Shown here in pieces: positions 13,984-24,529 of a stretch of 64,000 nucleotides of DNA (its first letter is position 1; each line of letters opens with the position of its first letter). The translations under genes and the position numbers were made by a program. The DNA comes from Periconia sp. R9002 (Eukaryota > Ascomycota > Dothideomycetes > Pleosporales > Periconiaceae): NCBI GenBank assembly GCA_023627715.1, contig JAMAHW010000047.1, forward strand, positions 186,001 through 250,000, given 5' to 3'. Under the pieces are notes generated by a model, which was given only the letters and a program-made list of their open reading frames with translations, searched no databases and was not told the origin of the DNA.

Positions 13984-14636
13984 ATGCATGTCGTGGTCTA
14001 CAATCCGGAGGCCTTGGAGGCCATGAAGGTTGTTGTTGAAGTCATCACCGCGTACAAGAGAGCCCACGCCACCTTGATGCAGTTTGAGTCCTTTTGTGGA
14101 GCATTCATGGCGATTGGAACATTTCAGGTGAATATCATGACGAAAGTTCGACGCATCGACAACGCCATAGAGACAATTCAATGCTGTGGAGTGGGTGCCT
14201 TTGCCAATCACGGCATGACGCACTGGCTGCAATGGGAATATTGGAAGTTCAGACAAGGTCTGAAGCAACGCTGGTATGTTGAACTCCGGGTACAGTGTCG
14301 TTTGTTGTCGAGATACCACGTGGTGTGGCGTATTGAGACACCGATAATGTACTGTAACCAGCCTAGTTACATTTCAACTAACTTTGTACCCGATATAGGA
14401 CTCCCAAGGATCTCAAGCTGTATGCCTCCACTCACTTGCAGTCGTTCACGGAGCGCTTCTTGATCGAGAATGCCAAGGTCTACGAGGCGATGCGGTCAGT
14501 GGACAAGAAGGCTACGGATTTTCTTCAAGAGAACGGACTCATCCCTCGCGCGGGAGACAGCCTCGAGCAGATTGAGGTCAAGTTGGGCGCTTGGAACGAA
14601 TTGCCCAAGTGCGCATACGGCTGTACGGGCTGCTGA
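13984..14636 (+). CDS. Orphan protein gene whose intron is an introner-like repeat
   Basis: Exons 13984-14273 and 14399-14636, 175 aa, no recognised family. The predicted protein is soluble and mostly helical, with a Cys-rich tail (PKCAYGCTGC). The upstream exon has an in-frame ATG (ACCATGCA); the downstream exon continues in the same frame as TPKDLKLYASTHLQSFTERF and beyond to a TGA at 14634. The unspliced reading would turn into a Cys/Arg/Ser-rich non-protein-like tail. The 125-nt intron matches two other places in the window on the opposite strand, so the gene appears to have gained its only intron by insertion of a mobile intron-like element. Function unknown. Confidence 0.6.
14274..14398 (+). 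mobile_element. Introner-like element, copy 1 (exactly a spliceable intron)
   Basis: GTATGT donor at 14274, CTAAC branch point at 14378-14382 and TAG acceptor at 14396-14398. Internal structure: complementary CGGGTACA (14287-14294) and TGTACCCG (14385-14392) near the ends; a central palindrome ACCACGTGGT (14315-14324); a hairpin TGTAAC (14353-14358) / GTTACA (14366-14371) with a 7-nt loop. The same order of motifs recurs on the minus strand at 35731-35856 and 56210-56337. Repetition, exact coincidence with splice borders and foldback structure are the defining traits of fungal introner-like elements. Confidence 0.8.
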
Positions 14637-17005
14637 AGAACTGATGAGCTGATGGAAATCAATGGTGCGTCACAAATGACCAAATTCCCCAAAGCGAACC
14701 ATCATGCGACATCCGACTGCGTAAATCCATCGGACGAACGCACTGCGGAGCAATACGCCTTAACCTTGGAGGAAGGATGGAAGCATTCTATGAAATACGA
14801 AATAGGCGTGCGGCGCCGATAACACCAACGATATATGAGGTTATGGGTGACACGGCATATTGCACATAATATTCGGGGAATTCTTGCTGCAGGGAGTGGG
14901 GTGATATGATCAAATCCGTTACAGCTTTCAAGGCACCAGCCTCTGATCATCTGTTAGCGTGTCATATAATATGGAAACCTTTGTTGTGCTTAAGTATCCT
15001 TTGCCGGTGCGTATGAGAACATAGTGATACAATTTGGACTAACATTTGCCTTTGTCGTTCCATACTCCAAGACCAAGCACTTACGGTCCAGGCAAGGTCC
15101 AGGCTGCAGTCGTTGGTGTAACGTGTTCTATATGCGAGCTAATATACGTGTTAGCGGCTTCCGAAATATAACTAATGATCTTCAAGGGAACCCTTCCCGC
15201 CGCTATTCTTAGAGAACCGGGGTCAACTCTGCAATATTCAACACTCTTCGACCAGTAGAAAGGCTTCCCCTGGCTATTGGCAAGTGGACTTTTTCCCAGT
15301 CCAATCATGCCGTCCTTTTGTGATATTTACCCTCGGGGATGGGAATAATACACCACGGCGGAAGGATTGGCTTACGACCATTCACATGCTAAGTGGCAGA
15401 AAGTAAAGTACCTGCTGCTCCAAGGTTGCGCGTGTAATAAATTGATCGTGTGCGTGCCTGGCACGCATATACACCAACGCTTGGGGAGTGTACTCGAGAT
15501 TTTGGCGAAAATTTGCGATACTAGGTGCTCAGCTGAACGCATTCTCGCAATCATCACGACCATGACTCCATGACTCTTGAGCTCGCTCTCCAGCTCACTT
15601 GAGCCTCATACACGTATGTGTGGCTCATTTGATTTATTGACATCTGGAGATGGATGGTACCTAGGCAATAGGTGGTGTGGGGAGAAACGGACTAACCGCA
15701 ACGGGCAAGCGTGACTGCGCTGTAGTTACGGGTAGCAACACGTCACTCAATGTTTGCTCCCGCCAGCCACATCCGCCGCCATGCGAACGGACAACACATG
15801 CGACATTGACAACAAACACGTCGAAAAGGTGTGTGAAGTCTCAACACCCCGCCCCCGATGGTTCCAGGATGAATACATGTCATTGTCTAGCAAGACTTGT
15901 TCTTTTTGCCCGAGACCTGCCGAAAAACCCGCTTAGGCAGTGGTCCCACGCCTACTAAAAGTCGACCGCGCACGCTACTGATACCCAAATCGTGAACCCA
16001 TGGCCAAAGCACCTGCTTGCTCGAGGATTTGAAACGTCTGTAAGACGGGAGCTTATAATCTAAAGCATACTGAATCAGGTCCTGGGAACGGGCAGATCCG
16101 CGCTCGCAATTCACTGCGTGTCGACACGCCGAATCACCCACATAGCAACCCCTAGACCTGGCGCCCAGGAGTATCATTGGGCACTTTCATGCAACTAAGA
16201 CGGCTGGATATCCAGCTGCTGCAGGAGTGTCAGTCAGGCAGCCTTGCAGCCCAATTATGCTACAAGGCCTCTGGCATGACGCACTCAGACAAGCCCCCCT
16301 AGGCACTGGTTCAACAGCGGGACGGCGCGTGCGAGGCCATGCTGTGCAGAACGGGTGATAATCAGACTGCGGGTCCCCTGGGCAAATTAGAGCGAGACAC
16401 ACCATGATTGCATCGGCAATTACTAGCCCTACAAAACATTTTTTCGCAAGTCCTGTGCCAACTCATCGACCATCCCGGATCCGGCTGCAGACCATCCCGA
16501 AGCCCCTCCGGGCTGAGGGGCAATTGGATTGCAGGACCCACTGCTCTGGCCCCGGGGAGTCTCAGCGAACATGTCATATATCTTCTCGCTCGGCGCTGTA
16601 GGTTGTGCCTCGCCATACTGGCGCTCTACCCCCTGGCACGTCCTTCATTTTGCTTGCATGAAACCAATCAAAAACTGCAGAATTCGCGAAAGAGTGTGTC
16701 TGTCATTGTGAAAAGCCAACTTTAACCACGCATACTAATTGCAACCCCTCTTCCAGCACTCTGGTTCCAGCACAGTAGTCGGCAGAGGGGATTGCACCCA
16801 TGCATACTTACACATGCGGTCCCTAGGCCAGTATATACTTAGGGCCATGGAGCTTGACTCGCATGCCGTTCTACCTCCCCCACCGAGGACAAAAAGAGTG
16901 AGCGAAAAACTTTGTTTTGGCTACGTCGCTAGGGTTTCCTAGCAACATATCTTTGTCTGAACACATACTTTACCAGGTTCACTTCGCCCATCACGATAAA
17001 GAGTC
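14637..17005. other. Intergenic, 2.4 kb, no supportable gene
   Basis: Several short open frames (for example a 51-codon ATG frame from 15781 and one near 16408-16725) have low protein-likeness and no domain. No transposon termini or transposase motifs were recognised. Confidence 0.5.
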
Positions 17006-17455
17006 ATGGCGTCTACCAAGGAAGGGTCTTACATCCAGAAACTCCAGAGTGCGCTTCTGTACATCTCTCTCACGTTCTCCTGACTGACCAAAGCTGCTCG
17101 TCAGGCTACTGCGCTACCAACCAGATAGCACAGCCACAGTTCCAAGACTACTCCGACCCAAGAGGTGCGCCAAAAACAATCCACACTTTCTTAGGCAACA
17201 GGCTGGTTTTGCTTGTTGGCTTTGTCTACTTGATCTAATCCGTATGTGACAGGAATTCGAACAGCTTGGTCGAGCGCGGTCGTTGTCCAAGGGCGCGAAT
17301 TCCGAGCCAGCCTTTGGCGAGACTACCGCTACCTCGAGCACTCACGAGAAGAGGCTGCGGAGATTGCCTGGAAGACACTTACAGGCGTACCCGTTACATC
17401 GTCGTCGCCGGCATCACCGTACACATACAGCCGTGGATACACTACTGCGCGATAA
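17006..17455 (+). CDS. Small double-stranded RNA-binding-domain protein
   Basis: Three short exons, 17006-17048, 17105-17164 and 17253-17455, encode 101 aa. Introns have GTGCGC donors, branch points (CTGAC, CTAAT) and CAG acceptors. The product is essentially one dsRBD (residues about 8-85): helix 1 YIQKLQSYCATN, strand 1 PQFQDYS, strands 2-3 TAWSSAVVVQGREFRASL, and C-terminal helix SREEAAEIAWKTL, in the canonical alpha-beta-beta-beta-alpha order. The usual KKxAK of helix 2 is replaced by SREEAAE, so affinity may be reduced or altered. The tail is Ser/Thr/Tyr/Pro-rich. No catalytic domain is attached. A role as RNA-binding accessory factor is plausible but unproven. Confidence 0.68.
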
Positions 17456-18185
17456 TCGAGTTTTGGCTTCGCACCCATCGCCCAGCCTCCTCCTGCAAAT
17501 ACAACACGGGGTCAACAGTCTAGACTACGTTTAGATTCTTACTTGCCCTTTGTCCGATTCCAACTACATCCATGCGGGAGATTGATATTATGGAGCGCCA
17601 CTAAGCGGTGTTGCGATGCTCGGTCTTTTCCTTTACCCGTATCTCGACGATGTATCCGTGTCGCCCGCCCGTTTCCACCTCTCCGTTCCAAATTTTCGAC
17701 TGTGTTATCATCCCTTAATGACTTTTCAATTGTGCCGCCCATTGGAGCATTGTTCGGCGGTATGGGTGTAGGCCCCAGTTCTCATCTTCGTTCCTGGATC
17801 TCCTTCCTTTGCAACTTGTTTCCTGGGTGTGGTTCTCTCTATTACATGTCAAATAGCTGTGGCATCCAGTCGTGAGCGCTGTGTCACCTTGGGAGGGAGT
17901 AGTATGCAATTCTTCAAAATTTACTCAGTATTGTTTCCCCCGAAAACGTCACCAGCATCAGTGCGGTTCTCTAACCCATGCAAGTAGGACATGGTACAAC
18001 CCAGGTTGTTAGAGGTTCTACATATCATCAATGTCGCTGGAGGCGGGTCAAACACCCGAGACGAGAGTCACCACTCATTAGATCGCAGAAACACTAACAC
18101 GATATACTACAACGATCCAATGCTAGCGAATACTCAATGTTCAAAGTCAAGTAGGCCGGTCATATTTAAGAAGCCATCAAACATA
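17456..18185. other. Intergenic, 0.7 kb
   Basis: Region between the 3' ends of convergent genes; no coding gene is supported. Confidence 0.5.
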
Positions 18186-18855
18186 TCAAACAAGGCAAAA
18201 CATCCCAGATGCCAACCCAAGCACGATCATACCCAAGCCTACAGCACCCGACACTTCCGTCCTAGCGCCCACCGAATTATCTCTCACAGCGCTCTGCATC
18301 GCTTGCCCGTGGCTCGTCGAGGCGGTAGTCATCGCTGGTTTCGTCGCTGAGACAGTGATTTGCGCGATGAGAGCCGTGGCTGACGGCGCGTAGGACGTGC
18401 TGGGGAATTTACACGCCGACATAATGTTATCCATATCTACGCCATGTTACGTTAATCCTTGTTGGTCCTTACCTCACACATATAATTCGCGCATCGTGAC
18501 GGTAGAGCAAGCAAGCGCACTTACCGTCCGTGGTGGTATCATTCGCGTTCTGCTTCATGCAACCCGCGCAGAGTGCCGCAATGGCAGCGACGTTGAAACT
18601 CTTGTTCGTGCAGATGCATTGGGCTTCGATGGGCTCGTCGGATTCTGGCTCAACGCCACTCTCCTTCTTGTTGTTGTTTTTGTCTTCGAGTTTGCCTGGG
18701 TCCACGTCGCACGTGTTTGTCAGTTGGACGATTGGCTCGCAGATGGTTTTGCAGGCGCCTGGGACGTCGGTTGGTTTTAGTTCTTCAGCAAGGGATGGGG
18801 AGATTAGGAGGCTGGTTTGGAGGAGAATGAGGGAGAGAGCTGTGGTGTGATGCAT
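18186..18855 (-). CDS. Secreted cysteine-rich protein with predicted GPI anchor
   Basis: Exons 18855-18525 and 18436-18186 (minus), 193 aa; the 88-nt intron has a GTAAGT donor and TAG acceptor. A signal peptide covers residues 1-23 (HHTTALSLILLQTSLLISPS). The body has a regular cysteine pattern: CKTICEPIVQLTNTCDVD, then QCICTNKSFNVAAIAALCAGC, then IMSACKF after the splice. A Ser/Thr/Ala-rich stalk follows, ending in the hydrophobic tail GAVGLGMIVLGLASGMFCLV, which fits a GPI attachment signal. This arrangement recurs in uncharacterised ascomycete cell-wall proteins; it resembles CFEM proteins in layout but lacks the eight-Cys CFEM spacing. Likely located at the cell surface. Confidence 0.8.
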
Positions 18856-19614
18856 GGTTGGGATCGTTTGGAAGGGTGTAATGGGGTTTCTTAATGGGAG
18901 GAACGTGGGAAAGGTTTCTACATGATCCTATAAGTACACGCCCTTGTTCTTCCGCCTCGTCGTTTACTTGACCTTGACGCGTTTGGCTTCATGGGAAGCA
19001 AGACAAACATGCTACAAGTGGCGTGAAAAATCCCTTTCAGTAGCCTTTACTATGTGAGGTTCCGAGCATTCAAACAATTTGTGGTTTTACTATACATATA
19101 CCTCCCTCGATCGTGAAACACAATCATTTCTCACCGTTTCTTTGCCTGCGATTCTTCTAGTTGTGCCGAAAAGCAATAGTATTTTTGGTGGTGTTGGTCG
19201 TGGAAGGAGAGGAGAAAGGCCTGCTTGGCACTGAAACAGATGTGCGGCTGCGACGTGTATAGGTGAAGTTTGAACGATTTGTTCCCGTCCAGCAATACTG
19301 ATAATACTATTCGATGCGAGAGGTTGCTTGGGAGCGGGATCCGGGGTCGGTTAAGCAAGGGGCTATTTGTGTCACAAGCTGCCCCCCGTCAATTCCCTGC
19401 ATCTGCTACTTGGGTTACGGTAGTCGGGACTCTGGGGCTAACCGTCTAGTTAGCTAGGGCGGGGGTGGCAGCGAAACAAACTTCAAGCGTTAGAACCACT
19501 CAACTATGTACATGACTGGTCATACATACAAAAGAAACATACAAAACTGGCCCTGTCGGGCATCAATCTTCTCTTCTCTGAGTATCCTGCAGTTTTTCTG
19601 ATTTTGGAGTGGCT
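18856..19614. other. Divergent promoter region
   Basis: 0.76 kb between the minus-strand cysteine-rich gene and the plus-strand exchanger gene. A small minus open frame (19131-19358) has no supporting features. Confidence 0.5.
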
Positions 19615-20898
19615 ATGGCTAATGCTGACGCTGTCGCGTACAACATCGCCGCCTTCATTGCCACTCTCTTCCTCTTGGAATTCGGCGCGGATAAATTCAT
19701 CGACCACACTGCCATTGTCGCTCATCGCACTGGAATCCCCGAAACCATCATTGGCCTAGTTACTGCTGGGGGAGAGTGGGAAGAGGTACATACATAAACG
19801 CTCGTGGCTTCGTTTTTCAGCTATGAAGCGATCAATCTCACGAGTCGTTCCCGCCTATCTACCTTTGCATTCACTAACCATCCGTGATGTCATACATCAT
19901 AGCTCGCCGTCGTCGTCGCATCCCTCGCACGCAACCGCGCATCTCTAGCCATCGGCAACATCGTCGGATCCGCCATCTCGAATATCCTAGGCGCCTTTTC
20001 CCTCGGTCTCTTGTTCCATGATCAGGACACGCCAATCCAGTTCGACCGAAGCTCGCGCATATACTCGCTCATCTTGCTCGTGCTAACCACTTTCGTAACG
20101 CCCATCACGTATTTTGCGTCGAGGACGACATGGTTGGTTTGCGGGTCTCTTTTGATTGCGTTTTTTGCTATCTATCTTGGGTCTGTGGGGTGGGCAATTA
20201 CTAAAGGGGCTTTGACTGCTCCCGAGGACTCTGACGATAGTAGTGATGATGAGAGTAGTAGCGACGATGAGAGCAGCGCGGAGGAGAGAACGCCTCTCAT
20301 TGCGGATAGGACGCTGGATCACGCTGGTAGAAATCATCAAAGATCAAATGGATCCGTTCCCGTCGATGACAGCGAACAAAATACCACTCCAATATCATCT
20401 GAACCGACTCCCCGGAAACGCCACACCCTGCGTTATCACGTATCCCACCTCATCCTCGGTTTCCTCGCCATCTGTCTCGCAGGCTACGTCCTCTCCCACG
20501 CCGCCACCACCATAACTGACGAATTCGGCATCTCGGATGTCCTTTTCGGCGTCGTCGTCCTCGCAATCGCGACTACCCTCCCCGAAAAATTCGTCGCTGT
20601 GATGAGTGGACATCGAGGCCGTGTTGGTATCCTCGTCGCGAACACAGCCGGTAGCAACATTTTCCTGCTCTCTCTGTGCTCTGGGATCGTCATGCTGGAT
20701 ACCTCGGGGGAGTTTGAACGCGGTAATGTAAAGATTGCGGAATTGGGTGTGTTGTGGGGTTCTGCGCTTGCGTTTACGGCTACGGTATGGTTGGGTGGGA
20801 GGTTTTGCCGATGGATTGGGTTTGCGATGTTGGTTGCTTATGTTGCGTTTGTGGTGGTGGAGGTTACGGTGATTCATCGTGTGAGTGATGGGAAATAG
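19615..20898 (+). CDS. Sodium/calcium exchanger (CaCA superfamily)
   Basis: Exons 19615-19785 and 19903-20898, 388 aa; 117-nt intron with GTACAT donor and CATAG acceptor. The two alpha repeats that form the ion path are visible. Repeat 1 is split by the intron: GEWEE joins LAVVVASLARN, then GNIVGSAISNILGAFS. Repeat 2 is ATTLPEKFVAVMSGHRGR followed by NTAGSNIFLLSLCSG. In both, acidic residues (GEWEE, PEKF) and the G(S/N)xxxSN(I/L) turn are kept, as in YrbG-type K+-independent exchangers. The loop between halves (residues about 125-200) is hydrophilic, with a DSDDSSDDESSSDDESS acidic run likely to bind Ca2+ or be phosphorylated. Probably a vacuolar or other endomembrane antiporter. Confidence 0.88.
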
Positions 20899-21895
20899 GT
20901 AGTCTGGGGTTTGTTCGCTCCGTTCATGGTGCTTACCATCCAAACGGACAGAATTTAAGTAGATGCCGAATCGAAGCGACAAAAATGTAACACTGTACGA
21001 AATCACAACGATGAACCGTGCGCGATCCCCTCCCTCCGTTCTCTCAACGCAGGACACAATTTTCAAAACTCACAGATGGTCGTCGTCATGTTAGCCCAAA
21101 CGGAGCAGGGACCCTGGCGAGGGAGATCAAGGTATACATACAGAGCAACTGCACAACGGGTGGCAGCACATGCCTGGGAAGATTGCAACGAGCCACCTCT
21201 CCGAGATGGTTCAAGCAGAAAACTCAAGCCCGCGAGGTCAATGTCGGTATTGTTTTTGTTTGCGGTGGGTGGATGGATGGATGGGGTGATTTGTTGACGA
21301 TTTAGTGAAAGGGGTTAGCCATTTTAACTATTTCTAGATTTATGAGTGTGGTCCTGAAGGGAAACGATTTAGAGAGAAGATTGATAGTGAGTAAGGTATT
21401 TTTAGGTTGGGTGGGTACAGTAAGAGAAAGGTGGAGGCGCCTAATGCCTCACCCCTGGGAAGTGTTTATGGCATTCTTTCTTTTATTTATCAGGTTCGGT
21501 CAGGATGATAAAAAAGAATGGGAATGAAATACATTTTTTCGATCATCCCCGAGTATTGCTATCCTCGGTATCGACACAGGTAGGGGAAACACTAGGTACC
21601 GTAAAAGAATAGGAATAATTTCTCCTGCGCACCTCATTCGAAACCTAAAATATTCGTGTCTGATAAAAGATGTATCGTATTGATCGAATTATGATTTTAA
21701 GCAAACAGTTTTTTAAAGATAGTAGCAAACACAAAACCCCAGGTATACAACACTGATCCTAAAGACTCCCGCTCGGCGGGGGTGCAATCCAAATCCGAAT
21801 ATAACTCTCAAAACCAGCACCATTAAAACCAAGCCAAAGCTCTCATGCAAAGACATACTCTAATTACCAACTCTTTCCTAATTCGCTACGCGCAC
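20899..21895. other. Convergent intergenic region with dispersed repeat
   Basis: 1 kb between convergent 3' ends. It holds dispersed repeat R1 copy B (21541-21602) and no supportable gene. Confidence 0.55.
21541..21602 (+). repeat. Dispersed repeat R1, copy B
   Basis: ATCATCCCCGAGTATTGCTA, then TCCTCGGTATCGACACAGGT and a short GGGGAAA before CACTAGGTACCGT. Colinear with copy A at 8793-8869. It contains complementary CCGAG/CTCGG arms. Confidence 0.7.
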
Positions 21896-22539
21896 TTAGG
21901 CCAAGACGTTCCTGGCCTGGATGGCCTTGAGAGCGTTGGCGTTGGGCTGCGCATCTCCGAATCCACAGCCACCGTCGCGCTCCTGCGCAACAGCGGGACC
22001 AGCGCATTTTCCAGACTTGAAGCCGCAGCAAGCGGATGCGCAGTCTGCGTCCGATGTGCAAGCGCCGGTGATGAACTGGGTCCCAGGGGCCTTTGCGGCG
22101 GCTCCGCCAGCAGCGTTTCCGCTGTTGGCATTTCCGGTTCCGCTCGCAGCATTTCCAGCTGCGGCGGCCGATGCCGATGGAGCTGCTGCTCCAGCACCAG
22201 TACCGGTTCCGGCGGCATTAGCATTGGCGTTGCCATTTCCAGCGGCGGCACCTCCGGTGATAGCGACCGCCGCGGCATTGTTTGGTTGAGGGTCGCCGAA
22301 ACCGCATCCGCCATCGCGTTCCTGAGCGACGACAGGGCCGGCGCACTTTCCAGATTTGAAGCCGCAGCAAGCGGATGCGCAATCAGCGTCCGATGTGCAT
22401 GCCCCAGTGATGAATTGTTTGCCTTGGGCGGCAACGTGGAGAGAAACTGTTCAGGTGTGAGTCAGGGTTGTTTTCGTAGTAAAGTATCGGTGGTAGACTT
22501 ACGGCTAAGAAGAGCCACGATCTTGAAGATGGGAGCCAT
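21896..22539 (-). CDS. Secreted protein with two tandem BAS2-like cysteine domains
   Basis: Exons 22539-22503 and 22446-21896 (minus), 195 aa. The first exon encodes only 12 residues of the signal peptide (about 1-20, rich in Leu/Ile/Val/Ala); the 56-nt intron has GTAAGT and CAG. The mature protein holds two nearly identical cysteine modules of about 45 residues (about 22-66 and 136-180). Each has QFITGACTSDADCASACCGF then KSGKCAGP, VAQERDGGCGFGD and QPN, with six cysteines. A 65-residue Gly/Ala/Asn-rich linker joins them. The module matches Biotrophy-Associated Secreted protein 2 and homologues, which are normally a single module, so this gene shows an internal duplication. Whether it is an effector here is inference. 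Confidence 0.85.
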
Positions 22540-24529
22540 TTTATATGAGTTGAGAAAGTTGAAGGGAATGGATTGGTGGTATTTGTATAAAAGTGGTAAA
22601 GGTAATAGTAAAGTGTAAGGACCGGCCGACTTCTCCTGGAAGATGTGCGAAGAAAAGATGAATGAGAATGGAAGACTGATTGATACCTGAGGTTGGAAGC
22701 TGTTGATGCTGAAGAAGACGTCGAAGCTACGGCGCTTCTTATACAAACAGCTCTGCTATGGATGACATGCAGATGATCCAGGGTCCTCAGAAACTGACAC
22801 TCCGGACTCGACCCAAAACTAAACGCCCGGTACGACTCGCACGTCGATCAACACCATACCGATCCTTGCGGTTTCTATGGAGCCGCGTGGTATACTAAGC
22901 GGCTAAAGATGGAAGTACGCACGAGAAAATGTTCTCGCCGGGGACTCAGTTTCCAATCAGGGACAAGAGGTGGTTGCTTCGCCTCCCGCTGCATAGACAC
23001 AAAGTTTGAATGGACTCAACATTGAACATTATGCGTTTGAGAGTCCACTGGAGGACACATTCATGCGCGGTGGGATGAGGGGAGAGTGATCGTTGACGGG
23101 TGGATCGTGTGGGGCAAACGTTTACGCGCCGTAGCGCTAGTCCTCTTACAGCGCCTGTGCCACATTCACCCCTCACCAGCCACATATGCCTCATGCCCAC
23201 TAAGCTTGCCGCTGACCCCTGGACTCAGGAACAATCCCCCTTCTGTATAGCCATCAGCCTCCGCGTGGTTTGAGGAATCTTCGCAGCTGCGTAATCGTTC
23301 CGTAGTCCTACTGGATTCAGTCGTATGTGGCCTGTGGCGCCCAGGTATGCTGCAACTAAGCCGGTTTCAGCCCCTAGTTTGCTGCTCGCAGTGTAAGATC
23401 GCTGTATCAACCCGACATATATGGCCACGAGCGCCTCCTCTTTTTATGCACCACCACTGTTTCTTCATGCCTCAGTCCGTGTTTGAACTAATTCCTGTTC
23501 TCTTTTTGCTCATGATGCGCCTTTGCGAGCTTACTGGCTTCGGTGTTACCTGCTGAATGTAGGGTAGGGTTACATGCGTTGATACTGACAAACATCAGAT
23601 CAAATCCTCCATGAGAGTTTCTGTCGGATGTGTCTTCTCCGTCCGAAGCGCTGTTTTTCAAAATGCTGCGGTTTATATCAGGCTGTTGATAGGTGTGTGT
23701 ACTTGGAAAAAGTCACAGATTGTCTTGGACTGAAGCGTTGGACAGTGTAACGTTGTAAGCAGAGCAAGACATTAACTAAAAAGTTTCGAAATTATGGCAA
23801 TTACGAGAATCGATTTGAAGAGCGCTGTCAGATTTATCAGTAGCTTTATTTGTGTACTAGTTGAATAGGCAACAGTCTTGAGTGAAAGGGCACAATGATT
23901 GTTCTAACGGTTCACGGTCGATTCGATATTCTCAAAGACACCTTGGCAGCTACAATCAGGACAATTCACAAGGTTCACGTCCTTCATCTTGTTACAGTTT
24001 GGACATCCAGTCCTTGAAGCAATCCGAATCGGGATGACTAAACGCTAGTCCTGCCTTAGCATAGTCGCAAGACTTACAAACTCCGTTCAACCTCCGAGCA
24101 CCCGGAGCTTCCTCAACAGCACCAGCCGCCGACCTAAGGAACTTCCAGCACCACCGTTTGCATATTTTCGCGTCAGCGCCATCAGATAGCCAGGTGATCC
24201 TAATACACGAAACTAATAAGTCTCACTTTACCATGTAAGTAGGCCGAGCCAGGACGTCGAGAAATAGTTAGAGATTATCCGCATGAAAGTTTTTCAATTT
24301 CCTTTCAAAAGCGAAGCTAGGAACGATTGATGAAGAATCTCGAAACACTTTTACATATATGTGGAACCAGTATCACGCATTAAGAGGTAGTATCGATGAT
24401 GCCCGATTGGTTTAGCTCATCTTTTCTTGTCCTGGTTTACACATTCTGGAGGCCACACAAACAGAGCTAGGCTTGTTACTTCATGATATTGAGCTCGATA
24501 TTAGCTCCATACAATTTCTCGTCAAATGT
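22540..24529. other. Intergenic, 2 kb, with possible zinc-ribbon remnant
   Basis: No convincing gene. On the minus strand near 24230-23900 two Cys pairs (CPNC, CPDC, spaced 12 residues) and, in another frame, CKSC can be read, but no start, splice pattern or family could be settled. The remainder is noncoding promoter-like sequence of the BAS2-like gene. Confidence 0.45.

Noticed and set aside
20395..21066. Minus-strand open frame of 223 codons
   Set aside because: Antisense shadow of the Na+/Ca2+ exchanger; no domain, basic low-complexity composition.
21845..22618. Long plus-strand open frame (257 codons), Gly/Ser-rich
   Set aside because: It is antisense to the BAS2-like gene; its composition mirrors the reversed Gly/Ala-rich linker, and it lacks any domain.
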